A DNA stretch of 64,000 nucleotides from an uncultured Lachnospiraceae bacterium (lineage in GTDB: Bacteria; Bacillota; Clostridia; Lachnospirales; Lachnospiraceae): positions 82,215 through 146,214 of the forward strand of contig CAJTPU010000006.1 in assembly GCA_910578335.1 (NCBI GenBank), written 5' to 3'. The notes under the pieces are model-generated. The model worked only from the letters and a program-made list of their open reading frames with translations, was not told where the DNA came from and made no database searches. Positions 1 to 8,101 of this stretch are shown piece by piece (the stretch's first letter is position 1; each line of letters begins with the position of its first letter). Position numbers and translations under genes: made by a program.

Positions 1-2
1 CA

Positions 3-506
3 AACGGGCTTCTTTACATTTTAATCTTTACTGTCTGCAATATAAGCGTAGAATCCCTACTCTACTGCTTGGCAGGCAGCGCACTTTTAGGTCTTTCCGT
101 CATTGATTTTAAAACCTGTGAGATTCCGGTGGGGTTCAATATTTTTATTGGTGTGCTGGGCGTTATTAGGGTACTGACGGATTTGCAGAACTGGCATTTG
201 TATGTGATAGGATTCGCGGCAGTCAGTGCTTTTCTCTACTTATTATATGTGCTTTCTAAGGGAAGAGCGATAGGCGGCGGCGATATCAAGCTGATGGCGG
301 CGTGCGGGCTGCTTATCGGCTGGAAATTGATTATTTTAGCTTTTTTAATCGGATGTATTTTGGGCTCTGTCGTCCATATCATCCGTATGAAGGTTTCGGG
401 GGAGGGGCATGTGCTTGCCATGGGACCTTACTTATCCATCGGGGTTATGATTGCCGCCCTGTGGGGGAATATATTCCTGACATGGTATTTTGGCGTTCTG
501 CTTTGA
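3..506 (+). CDS. pilD: Prepilin peptidase (type IV leader peptidase, A24 family), 5'-truncated by window edge
   Basis: A membrane aspartyl protease that cleaves the leader from type IV prepilins. The reading frame is open from base 3 with no start, so the N-terminus lies outside the window; the first start-like codon (TTG at 69) is internal to the conserved domain. Both expected catalytic aspartates are visible: one in LSVIDFKTCEIP and one in the family signature GGGDIKLMAACG. Several hydrophobic membrane segments follow. It is placed just before pilM/N/O and the pilin-like genes it should process. Family assignment is firm; the gene symbol is by analogy. Confidence 0.88.
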   Translation, partial: NGLLYILIFTVCNISVESLLYCLAGSALLGLSVIDFKTCEIPVGFNIFIGVLGVIRVLTDLQNWHLYVIGFAAVSAFLYLLYVLSKGRAIGGGDIKLMAACGLLIGWKLIILAFLIGCILGSVVHIIRMKVSGEGHVLAMGPYLSIGVMIAALWGNIFLTWYFGVLL

Positions 507-576
507 TACCGCCGCAGGGGTTTTTTGATAAAAATCATGCGGAGATTGGGAAAGAAGGAAATGGAAAGGGGTATTT

Positions 577-2283
577 ATGGCTAAGATACTAAGCATTGAA
601 GTCGGATATGCACTGACAAGGATATGCGAAATGGATTATCGGAGTAAGAATCCGAAAGTATATAAATATTTTAACGTGCCGACGCCGCAGGGGGCAATGA
701 GCGACGGCTTTTTGGCGGATAATGAGGATTTTGTAGCAGTAATCAAGGATGCTCTTGTGGAGCATAAGGTAAAGACAAAACAGGTAGTATTTTCCATTAC
801 TTCCAGCAAGATTGCAACCAGAGAAGTCATGGTGCCCATGGTAAAACCGAATCAGATGGATGCGATGGTAAAGGCAAACGCATCTGACTATTTTCCGATT
901 GATTTGACAGAATATGAACTCGCCCACCTAATCTTAGGTGTGGAGAAGGGTGAAGATAAAGCAGACCGCTATAAGGTGCTGGTGATGGCAGCAGGAAAAA
1001 GCCTGATAGCGGGCTATGAAAGATTTGCGGCGCAGTTGGGACTGCGTCTTGTGGCTCTCGACTACGCGGGCAGCAGTGTCTACCAGCTTATGAAGGCAGA
1101 GTGCAGTGAAGACACGGAGATGATTATCAAGATAGAGGAGCGTTCCACCAATGCGCTGGTTATCAGCGGGCAGAGCCTTGTTCTGCAGCGCAATATCGTC
1201 TATGGTATTGACGAGGCGGTGCAGGTGCTTGGGCATGGCTCGGAGCATGGGGAAGTGGGCTACAGGGAGGTGCTAGAGCTTTTAAAGAGAAAGACCTGTA
1301 TCAAGGTTGCACTAAGCCCCGAGACCAGAATCATTGAGGCTGATGATGAGATGGACGAGAGTGAGCGGATTGCAGAAGCAAAGCGGAGGCTGACGGAATC
1401 GCTGGCGCCTTTTGTGGGCAATGTGGCTCGTGTTGTGGATTTGTACAATTCCAAAAACGTGGATAATCCGATTAAGCGAGTTAGGATTGTGGGACTTGGC
1501 GGCGACATCAGCGGGCTTTCCAAGCTCTTTACCAATGAGCTGGGCATCAAGACTACCGTGATGGGAAGTCTTGATAATATGGATTTGAGCCATGCGGACG
1601 GCGAAGGAAGCCCCGGTCTTTATGTGGCATGTTTTGGTGCGACGATTGCGCCGGTAGGCTTTATTAATGAGGAAAAGAAAAAGCAGGATGCGCAGGAAAT
1701 GAATTACCGCAATGTGGCGATTCTCTCCGGTATTTTCTTTGTAGTGGCGGCGGCAGCGCTCTGCGTCCTTTCCATTACAAGATACAATGAGGCAAAAGAG
1801 GAGGAGACGCGTCTTGCAAGGCTGGAGGCAGAATACGGACCTGCAGAAAATGTTTACAATACGTATAATCAGATTCAGAATGTATACCGCGAGGTGGAAA
1901 ACGGACATAAACTGACGGAAGGCCCCAATGACAATCTGATTGCCTTTTTGGAAGAATTGGAGAAGAAACTGCCGGCAAGCGCGCAGTTGACCGAGTTTTC
2001 TTCCAACAGCGAGCAGGCGGTGCTGACCATGAAGGTGGATGATAAGGAGCAGGCAGCAAAGATTATTCAGACGCTCAGAGGCTTTAGCAGCGTGCTGGAT
2101 GTCTCAATCGGGGCGGTTGACAGAGAGGATGTGGAGGCAGCCGCAGCAGAAGCGGAAGAAACAGGAGAGCCGAAGGTAATCTTTAGTATTATATGTACCT
2201 ATTATCCGATTGTGATTGAAGAGGTACAGCAGCCGCAGCAGACCGTGCAGCCGGTTGAAGATGATTTGAGTACATTAGAGTAA
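577..2283 (+). CDS. PilM-PilN fusion, type IV pilus inner-membrane assembly protein
   Basis: A 568-residue protein joining two T4P assembly parts. Residues 1 to about 365 are PilM-like (actin-fold ATPase; opens AKILSIEVGYALTRI, late glycine motif VGLGGDISGLSKLF). One membrane segment follows at about 375-398 (AILSGIFFVVAAAALCVLS). Then come a coiled region and a periplasmic-type PilN-like domain containing LPASAQLTEFS. Known PilM is about 350 residues and PilN about 190, so the length fits a fusion; in most species they are separate proteins that bind each other. A GAAAGGGG ribosome site precedes the ATG. pilO follows 13 nt downstream. The C-terminus is rich in Gln, Glu and Pro. Confidence 0.8.
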   Translation: MAKILSIEVGYALTRICEMDYRSKNPKVYKYFNVPTPQGAMSDGFLADNEDFVAVIKDALVEHKVKTKQVVFSITSSKIATREVMVPMVKPNQMDAMVKANASDYFPIDLTEYELAHLILGVEKGEDKADRYKVLVMAAGKSLIAGYERFAAQLGLRLVALDYAGSSVYQLMKAECSEDTEMIIKIEERSTNALVISGQSLVLQRNIVYGIDEAVQVLGHGSEHGEVGYREVLELLKRKTCIKVALSPETRIIEADDEMDESERIAEAKRRLTESLAPFVGNVARVVDLYNSKNVDNPIKRVRIVGLGGDISGLSKLFTNELGIKTTVMGSLDNMDLSHADGEGSPGLYVACFGATIAPVGFINEEKKKQDAQEMNYRNVAILSGIFFVVAAAALCVLSITRYNEAKEEETRLARLEAEYGPAENVYNTYNQIQNVYREVENGHKLTEGPNDNLIAFLEELEKKLPASAQLTEFSSNSEQAVLTMKVDDKEQAAKIIQTLRGFSSVLDVSIGAVDREDVEAAAAEAEETGEPKVIFSIICTYYPIVIEEVQQPQQTVQPVEDDLSTLE

Positions 2284-2296
2284 GGGGGGAGCAGAC

Positions 2297-3001
2297 GTGA
2301 AGAAGACAACGGCAAAACAGGTTATGACATATGTGCTGGCATTGGGCTTTGTAGTGCTCCTTGCAGTATATTTTCTGGTATATAAATCTTATAATGACAA
2401 GGCTGCGGCGCTGGAAAAAAGCAATGTCACAAAGGCACAGCGTGTCGCCGAGCTGAAGGTGTTTTATGACAATCTGGGTACCTACAATCAGGAAATAGCG
2501 CAGTATCAGGCGCAGATTGCGGCATGGCTGGATGAGTTTCCGTCAGATGTCAAGGAAGAGGATATCATTGTGCTGGCGCTCGATACGGAGAAAACCGCTT
2601 TTGTGGGGTATACCAATATCAATATAAACGGCAGGGAGGCACTTCGGACGATTCCGGCGGCGACGATGCAGCTCGCCAAGATGGAGAACCTGACACAGGA
2701 TGTTATTTTTGTGGAGAGAACCGTCAGCTATGTGAATATAACGGATTATTTTAATCTGAAAAAATGCGTGGAAACCATTAACAACAGTACCGACAGGCTG
2801 ACTATCAGCAATATTACTTACAGCAAAAACGAGGAGACCGGCGAGCTGGAGGGAACGATTGAAGTGACCTTTTATTCCGTTCAGGGAACCGGTAAGGAAT
2901 ATGTACCGCAGGATTTAAAGGAATATGAAAGCGGTCTTGCAAATCTTTTTGGCACGGCAACGGTAACAGAGGAGCCGGATAGTGAAGAAGGTGCAGAGTA
3001 A
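2297..3001 (+). CDS. pilO: PilO-like type IV pilus alignment-complex protein
   Basis: A 234-residue bitopic membrane protein: a short cytoplasmic N-terminus, one membrane segment at about residues 10-28 (VMTYVLALGFVVLLAVYFLVY), a coiled coil, and an extracytoplasmic domain. This is the PilO architecture and it sits directly after the PilM-PilN fusion. PilO normally pairs with PilN to align the pilus machine. It starts at GTG 2297, preceded by a strong GGGGGGAG site. Sequence identity to classical PilO is not obvious, so the call rests on topology, size and position. The acidic C-terminus has no motif I recognise. Confidence 0.7.
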   Translation: MKKTTAKQVMTYVLALGFVVLLAVYFLVYKSYNDKAAALEKSNVTKAQRVAELKVFYDNLGTYNQEIAQYQAQIAAWLDEFPSDVKEEDIIVLALDTEKTAFVGYTNININGREALRTIPAATMQLAKMENLTQDVIFVERTVSYVNITDYFNLKKCVETINNSTDRLTISNITYSKNEETGELEGTIEVTFYSVQGTGKEYVPQDLKEYESGLANLFGTATVTEEPDSEEGAE

Positions 3002-3003
3002 TC

Positions 3004-4314
3004 ATGCATAGTAATCGGAATGGAAAGCAAAAAAAGCGTAAACTGAATAATAAGGGCTTAAGTCTTGTGGAGATTTTGGTGGCGATGGTGATACTGGCGC
3101 TGGTGTCAGGTCCCTTGCTTCATACCTTTGTTTCGGCGGCGGTTTACAACCGGCAGGCAAAGGAACGCCAGCGTACTACGACGGCGGCGCAGAGCGTTAT
3201 GGAGGGCTTTAAGGCGTTTGACCTTGAGGAGCTTTGTTGGCAGTTTGATGAGTATAAAAATGCCGAAGAGCAGGCGGCGCATCCTTTTCGCGTATATAGC
3301 GGCGCGGCAGGAAGCTCCGGCGGAGCTTATATCAAGACGGAGGGCGGGGTAAGGCAATTCGTTCCGACAGCCGATAACTCTTATGAGTTTATCCTGCGTA
3401 ATATGGAGTTTGAAGGAACTTTTTATGATGCCAAAGTAAGCCTGTCCCCGGCAACGCCGGCAGTAAGCGTGCCTTCTGTTGAAACCATGAACGGATATCT
3501 GGATGCGGTATACAAACAGCCGTACCAGCAGGATATGCAGGCTTTCAGTCAGGTTGTGGATAAGGTGTGGCATGCGCTGATAGATGAGAATCTGGAAGAC
3601 GGAAGCCCCAATCCGTACCACGATTTTGTGTATACCTACGAGCAGGGAGACATTGACAAAGACAAAATCCGACTGGAAAAGACCACAACAGTCGTAATCA
3701 GTACTTCGGGCGACGTCAGCACGGTTACGATTTCCATTAACTACCATTATGAGGTGTCCAATTATCCGTTTTATCCGACGGATGAACTCCATCCGGAGCA
3801 CTTTGATTTGGAGGGAGATATTTCCATACCGTCGGTAACGGTATACGACAATACGGATACCGCGTCGAACGGCGCGCGGCTGGGGGACGTGTATTTGTAT
3901 TATTATCCGGCTTACAGCAGCGGTCCTCTGGGAACCAGAGTCGCGGACGAGACGATAGAGATTTATAATAACAGCGGTTCTGCGAAAAATGTGTATCTGA
4001 TAAAGCAGAAAAATGCTTCGATTTCGGATACGCAGCTCAATACCTGTGAGAACAGCTATACACCGACCATCACGGGAGTGCCGGCAGACTTAGGAAGTAC
4101 CATTCGTCTATTTCATAATCTGGACTATAATATGTCGGGTCTGGGGAGCGGGACAGGTACGTTTTCCATAAGCGGAATGGCGGAGGCAGGGACGGAAATG
4201 TTTGAAGAGAAGCCGGAAGTCCTGCTTTATCATGTGCAGGTATCCATCTATGAGGCAGGTACCGATTTTTCGGGGACGGCTTTATTGGTTCTGGAAGGCA
4301 CCATGAATGATTAG
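3004..4314 (+). CDS. Type IV pilin-like minor protein (PilV-like)
   Basis: A 436-residue pilin-like protein. Its 18-residue basic leader ends in NNKG and is followed by the prepilin cleavage site and methylation motif G^LSLVEILVAMVILALVSG, with the invariant Glu at mature position 5. The body is much longer than a major pilin (about 150 residues) and is rich in Ser, Thr and Tyr, so a minor pilin is more likely. It begins 2 nt after the pilO stop and overlaps the next gene by 8 nt, which suggests translational coupling. Processing by the peptidase at the left edge is inferred. Confidence 0.75.
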   Translation: MHSNRNGKQKKRKLNNKGLSLVEILVAMVILALVSGPLLHTFVSAAVYNRQAKERQRTTTAAQSVMEGFKAFDLEELCWQFDEYKNAEEQAAHPFRVYSGAAGSSGGAYIKTEGGVRQFVPTADNSYEFILRNMEFEGTFYDAKVSLSPATPAVSVPSVETMNGYLDAVYKQPYQQDMQAFSQVVDKVWHALIDENLEDGSPNPYHDFVYTYEQGDIDKDKIRLEKTTTVVISTSGDVSTVTISINYHYEVSNYPFYPTDELHPEHFDLEGDISIPSVTVYDNTDTASNGARLGDVYLYYYPAYSSGPLGTRVADETIEIYNNSGSAKNVYLIKQKNASISDTQLNTCENSYTPTITGVPADLGSTIRLFHNLDYNMSGLGSGTGTFSISGMAEAGTEMFEEKPEVLLYHVQVSIYEAGTDFSGTALLVLEGTMND

Positions 4315-5080
4315 CTGTATGGACGGCAGAATGAGAGGCAGTATGCAGGGGAAAAAAAGTGGCGAAAAAAAACTGAATAATTCCGGCTCCGCGATTGTAA
4401 CCGTGATTGTAGTGGTGGCATTTATCAGTATTCTGGCGACCACGATTCTCTATGTCTCCGGTATGAACTTTTATATGAAAATGACGGATTTGCATACAAA
4501 AGAAAGCTTTTATGAGGCGGAGACAGCCTTGGAGGAAATCAAGGCATTTTTGATGACAGAGGCTGCGGAGGCAGGCAGAGAGGCATATATGGATGTTGTG
4601 ATTAACTATGCCTCCACTGACGGCTATACCCGCTATGCGATATATCAGAATCAATTTCTGGAGCGGCTGAACAGTAAATGGGAGGAGACGCGGACACCGG
4701 TGGGTGGGACAGAAAGAACGTATCTGGAAACACTTGCTTCTTTGATTACGTCCTATCCGGTAAAGCCGATAGACCCTTTGGCGGAATGTGAGCTTTCTTT
4801 GGATGTGTCTGTTCCAAATGCCGGAAGCATGGAGCTTCACAGTGAAGACGGCTATGCGCTTTTACGCGGTGTCATATTTACTTATACAAAAGACGGTTAC
4901 ACCACCGTGATTTCGACGGATTTCATCATTTCGGTGCCGGAAATAAATTGGGGCGTGGATGCATACCGGTCTGAATGGGGGACACAGGAAGACGGTTCGC
5001 CGGATGACGCTTCTGCCTTGGAGCGCGAGACGGTTGACATGACGGAATGCGTACAATATTATAACTGGACAAAGCAGTAG
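4307..5080 (+). CDS. PilX-like minor pilin/pilus assembly protein
   Basis: A 257-residue protein with a basic N-terminus, then LNNSGSAIVTVIVVVAFIS, a hydrophobic pilin-like helix. It lacks the usual Glu at position 5 after the glycine, as PilX/GspK-type minor components often do. The segment FYEAETALEEIKAFL following the helix also resembles PilX-class proteins. The start is ambiguous: in-frame ATGs lie at 4307, 4319, 4331 and 4343; I report the first, which overlaps the upstream stop. The TAG stop falls inside the first unit of a 16-bp tandem repeat (5075-5154). Confidence 0.6.
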   Translation: MISCMDGRMRGSMQGKKSGEKKLNNSGSAIVTVIVVVAFISILATTILYVSGMNFYMKMTDLHTKESFYEAETALEEIKAFLMTEAAEAGREAYMDVVINYASTDGYTRYAIYQNQFLERLNSKWEETRTPVGGTERTYLETLASLITSYPVKPIDPLAECELSLDVSVPNAGSMELHSEDGYALLRGVIFTYTKDGYTTVISTDFIISVPEINWGVDAYRSEWGTQEDGSPDDASALERETVDMTECVQYYNWTKQ

Positions 5081-5154
5081 AACAGCTTGGCAGTAGAACA
5101 GCTTGGCAGTAGAACAGCTTAGCAGTAAAACAGCTTGGCAGTAGAACAGGTATG
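5075..5154 (+). repeat. 16-bp tandem repeat, about 4.6 copies
   Basis: Unit CAGTAGAACAGCTTGG repeats at 5075, 5091, 5107, 5123 and (partial) 5139. Copies 3 and 4 each differ by one base, and copy 5 diverges after CAGTAGAACAG. The first unit supplies the stop codon of the PilX-like gene and the array ends about 10 nt before the next gene's ATG. Because 16 is not a multiple of 3, each copy is read in a different frame. Confidence 0.9.
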
Positions 5155-5164
5155 GGGTATTGGT

Positions 5165-5686
5165 ATGAAGAGAAATAACAGGGGCATGTCATTGGTGGAA
5201 ATTATCATAGTGGTGGCAATCCTTTCCATAGTGGCGGGGGGCATCACGCTGGGAATCGGCTTTATGACAAGAAAACCGGCGGACGAGTGCGCCAATAAGC
5301 TGCGGGCGGCGCTGCAGAGCAACCGCATGACAACCATGGGAAAGCTGAGCGCCAAGATTGAAGTTCTTGTTTTAAGAGATGACCCTACGCATGCTGATGG
5401 CATATACATAAAAGAGACAATAGGAACGGCGGGTGATGCGTCTGTAAAGGAAAACATGACCCGTATCGGTGATGTGGACATTACAATTCAATATACAGTA
5501 TCCACGGGCGGCGCTCCTGTGACGATAACGCCGGGGCATCCGCTGGAGCTTAGCTTTAACCGCAGCAGCGGCGCTTTTAATCCGCTTCCCGGCGGCGGGT
5601 ATTGTACGGAAATTGTAATTAGCAAAGGAAGCCTGACAAGGACGTTAAAGCTTTACTATATGACGGGAAAAATAGAACTGCAGTAG
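5165..5686 (+). CDS. Type II/IV secretion-type pseudopilin (GspH/FimT-like)
   Basis: A 173-residue pilin-like protein with a very short leader (MKRNNRG) followed by MSLVEIIIVVAILSIVAGG, carrying the Glu at position 5 expected by prepilin peptidase. Its size and single N-terminal helix fit a minor pilin of the GspH/FimT class. I choose ATG 5165, not the upstream TTG at 5135, because that TTG is within the tandem repeat and the leader pattern begins at the ATG. It lies between two larger pilin-like genes in the same operon. Confidence 0.72.
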   Translation: MKRNNRGMSLVEIIIVVAILSIVAGGITLGIGFMTRKPADECANKLRAALQSNRMTTMGKLSAKIEVLVLRDDPTHADGIYIKETIGTAGDASVKENMTRIGDVDITIQYTVSTGGAPVTITPGHPLELSFNRSSGAFNPLPGGGYCTEIVISKGSLTRTLKLYYMTGKIELQ

Positions 5687-5764
5687 GTGCATGGCGGAAG
5701 AAATTTGTGTGGCAACTGTAAGGTAACAGAGCAGAGACGTGTCAAAGGGAGAGTGTGAAAGGTG

Positions 5765-7945
5765 ATGCAAATGTTTTGGAAAGGAAGACGAAAACTGAAT
5801 AACAAAGGGCTTACCTTGATGGAATTGATTTGTGCGATTGCCATTCTTGCAATTGTGACGGCGAGCATCGGAAGCGTTATGGTGGTCAGCGCCCGCAGCT
5901 ATCAGCGTGACAGCGATGAGGTCAGCCTGCAGCAGGAGGCGCAGATAACGGCGAACCAGATTGCGGATTTGGTGATAGATTCTACAGCCGGTGTCAAATA
6001 TAGCTGCCCGCTGGGGGATTATTTGAGCGAAGCGGATGCAATTGCGGCAGGTGCAGTCACCGGTGGAGACAGGACGCTGTCGATAGACGGAAACGGAGTG
6101 CGGTATGTCGTTTCCTTTAGAGAGGCAGATAACAAGATATATTATGCGGAGCATATCCTGAATCCGGACGGCACGTCAACGCCCACAGGAGCAGGCGAGC
6201 AGCTTATGGCGGAGAATGTCAAGCTGTTTGCGGCGGATATCCGTAATTTTTCGGACAGCGGTTATATGGAATTGACGCTGGGATTTGAAAAAAATACGAA
6301 GACCTATGTAGCGGCATTTACCATTACGGCGCGTAACGGTGCCGTGACAGTCACCGGTGCAGAGGCAGCGGCTTCTATTACAACAGAACTGGAGCTGGTG
6401 CTGGAGCCGAATCAGACCTATCTGCTGAATGCAACCGTGATGGGACCTTCCAATACGGATATGACATGGTCTTTGGGCGGCGGCAGTACGGACCCTGACA
6501 CACAGGTGTTTAAGGATGGCGCAGACTGGAAGATTACCATAGGACAAGACGAGACGGCAAGTGAAATTTATCTTTTGGTGAAGAGCAATGCCAAAAAAGA
6601 GGATGGCGTAACGCCGCAGGCACAGCAGACGGTAATCGTACATATCAGACGGGTAACGGCGGTCAATCTGAATGTAACGCTGCAAAGCGGCAGTGATTTA
6701 ATGGCTGGAGCAGAATACCTTATTACGGCGGATGTGGCGGGAACCAATCTTCCCAAGCTGATGGCGGGCAGCAGTGATGTGGACCCGGCATATGTATCGC
6801 CTTACAGGGTAGAATGGAATTATATTTATTCTGTGAACGGTCATGCGGTTGGCGGGGACGATTGGACGAATTATCAGTGGGAGTCATGGTATCATCCTTC
6901 ACCGAGTGATTATTTTACGGTGTTGGAAGAGGTAGAGGGCTCGGACAGTACCGCTCCCGGCATTCGAATCAGACTCTTGGAAAATATAGATGAATACAGG
7001 CAGCTTTTGGTGACGGCGACAGCGACGCATCCGGAGGGCATGGCGGGTGAACCGCCTGTGAGCAGCAATAAAACGGGACTTTCTTATGGGCATGTGGCAG
7101 GTATGCATTTGTTTTACAAGGCGCTTCACAGCTATTCCGGAGAAGGGATGTACCGTGGTACGCCGGATGCGCAGGTTGTAAATTTTGCCTATGATTTGAT
7201 TAAAGGCATGATACAGGCGCAGTATGGCAATGTGGGATTTTTGGATAACTGTGTGAAATATTACCGCTTTAGGCCTTTCACCATAAATGCGGCAGGGGAA
7301 AGGATATACGGACCCTGGGTCAATTGGGCGCCGACACAGAATGAATACGGCGGTGCCATTAAGATGCGTGGTGACACATTGCGTTTTGAGTTTGATAAGA
7401 ATTACGAGGTACAGTTAAAATACTGGTGGTGGGAAGGCAATATAAATAATGTAGTCTGGCCTTTTGCGGGAATGCCGGATGATATCAACGTTGTCACGGC
7501 AGAGATTTATCGGGCAAAGGTGTTCTTCAGGGTTACGGACAGTTCATGGAATGAGATTGCAACAGGGGCGGTTCGGCTTGGCACAAAGGAAGTACCTTAT
7601 GTTCTTGCGGACAGTAATCCGATTCATCTGGAAGGACAGATAACCAATGCACAGGAAATGGGTGCAGACCAGAATTATATCAAGGACCATGTTGCATACA
7701 GGGTGGAAAAACTGGAAGGTGACAGTTGGACTGCCGTTTATGAAACAGGGGGACAGGAAATGTATCATTTAACTCCCGTATCATGGAACAATGGCGCCGG
7801 TTTGTATCGTGTTGTCATAGGACTAAAGGGGGTTCCGCATCGAACCTACAATTATGCGACGCAGGGCTATACGGAAAGTATACGGGACTACTGGCTTTAT
7901 GATGAAGTATCAGGGGATGGAATCTTCTATTTCCAGGTTCCTTAA
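5765..7945 (+). CDS. Giant pilin-like surface protein (PilW-like N-terminus, long ectodomain)
   Basis: About 726 residues. The leader ends in NNKG and is followed by LTLMELICAIAILAIVTASI, with Glu at mature position 5, so it should be processed like a pilin. After a PilW-like first 200 residues the chain continues with probable beta-sandwich (Ig-like) segments: LVLEPNQTYLLNATVMGPS resembles bacterial Ig-like domain starts, and VTAVNLNVTLQSG opens another. The C-terminus is rich in Trp and Tyr. The start is uncertain: GTG 5762, ATG 5765 or ATG 5771 share the GAAAGGTG site. A tip adhesin role is inference from size and composition. Confidence 0.65.
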   Translation: MQMFWKGRRKLNNKGLTLMELICAIAILAIVTASIGSVMVVSARSYQRDSDEVSLQQEAQITANQIADLVIDSTAGVKYSCPLGDYLSEADAIAAGAVTGGDRTLSIDGNGVRYVVSFREADNKIYYAEHILNPDGTSTPTGAGEQLMAENVKLFAADIRNFSDSGYMELTLGFEKNTKTYVAAFTITARNGAVTVTGAEAAASITTELELVLEPNQTYLLNATVMGPSNTDMTWSLGGGSTDPDTQVFKDGADWKITIGQDETASEIYLLVKSNAKKEDGVTPQAQQTVIVHIRRVTAVNLNVTLQSGSDLMAGAEYLITADVAGTNLPKLMAGSSDVDPAYVSPYRVEWNYIYSVNGHAVGGDDWTNYQWESWYHPSPSDYFTVLEEVEGSDSTAPGIRIRLLENIDEYRQLLVTATATHPEGMAGEPPVSSNKTGLSYGHVAGMHLFYKALHSYSGEGMYRGTPDAQVVNFAYDLIKGMIQAQYGNVGFLDNCVKYYRFRPFTINAAGERIYGPWVNWAPTQNEYGGAIKMRGDTLRFEFDKNYEVQLKYWWWEGNINNVVWPFAGMPDDINVVTAEIYRAKVFFRVTDSSWNEIATGAVRLGTKEVPYVLADSNPIHLEGQITNAQEMGADQNYIKDHVAYRVEKLEGDSWTAVYETGGQEMYHLTPVSWNNGAGLYRVVIGLKGVPHRTYNYATQGYTESIRDYWLYDEVSGDGIFYFQVP

Positions 7946-7976
7946 GATATGAAGAAAAGAGTTGAAATATGAGGGA

Positions 7977-8004
7977 AAAGCAGGAAAGATTTCCTGCTTT
8001 TTCT
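7977..8004 (+). terminator. Rho-independent terminator of the pilus operon
   Basis: An 11-bp perfect stem: AAAGCAGGAAA at 7977-7987 pairs with TTTCCTGCTTT at 7990-8000, followed by more T (TTCTTG). It lies 30 nt after the last pilin gene and before the topA promoter. Confidence 0.85.
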
Positions 8005-8032
8005 TGTGACGGAAATTTAACGAAATTTTAAC

Positions 8033-8061
8033 TTGCGTCAAACTGCGTTTTGGTGTATAGT
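8033..8061 (+). promoter_or_regulatory. Sigma-A promoter of topA
   Basis: TTGCGT at 8033-8038, a 17-bp spacer, and TATAGT at 8056-8061. This is about 40 bp upstream of the topA ATG. An 11-bp direct repeat, AAACTGCGTTT, occurs at 8040 (inside the spacer) and again just downstream near 8079. Confidence 0.75.
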
Positions 8062-8101
8062 GGTACGCGATTACTGTAAAACTGCGTTTGGGGGAAATCA
8101 A

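Noticed and set aside
302..592. 96-residue open frame between pilD and pilM-N
   Set aside because: It overlaps the pilD 3' end in another frame and shows no conserved pattern.
5135..5164. Upstream TTG start for the 173-residue pseudopilin
   Set aside because: It lies in the tandem repeat and would spoil the short prepilin leader that starts at ATG 5165.
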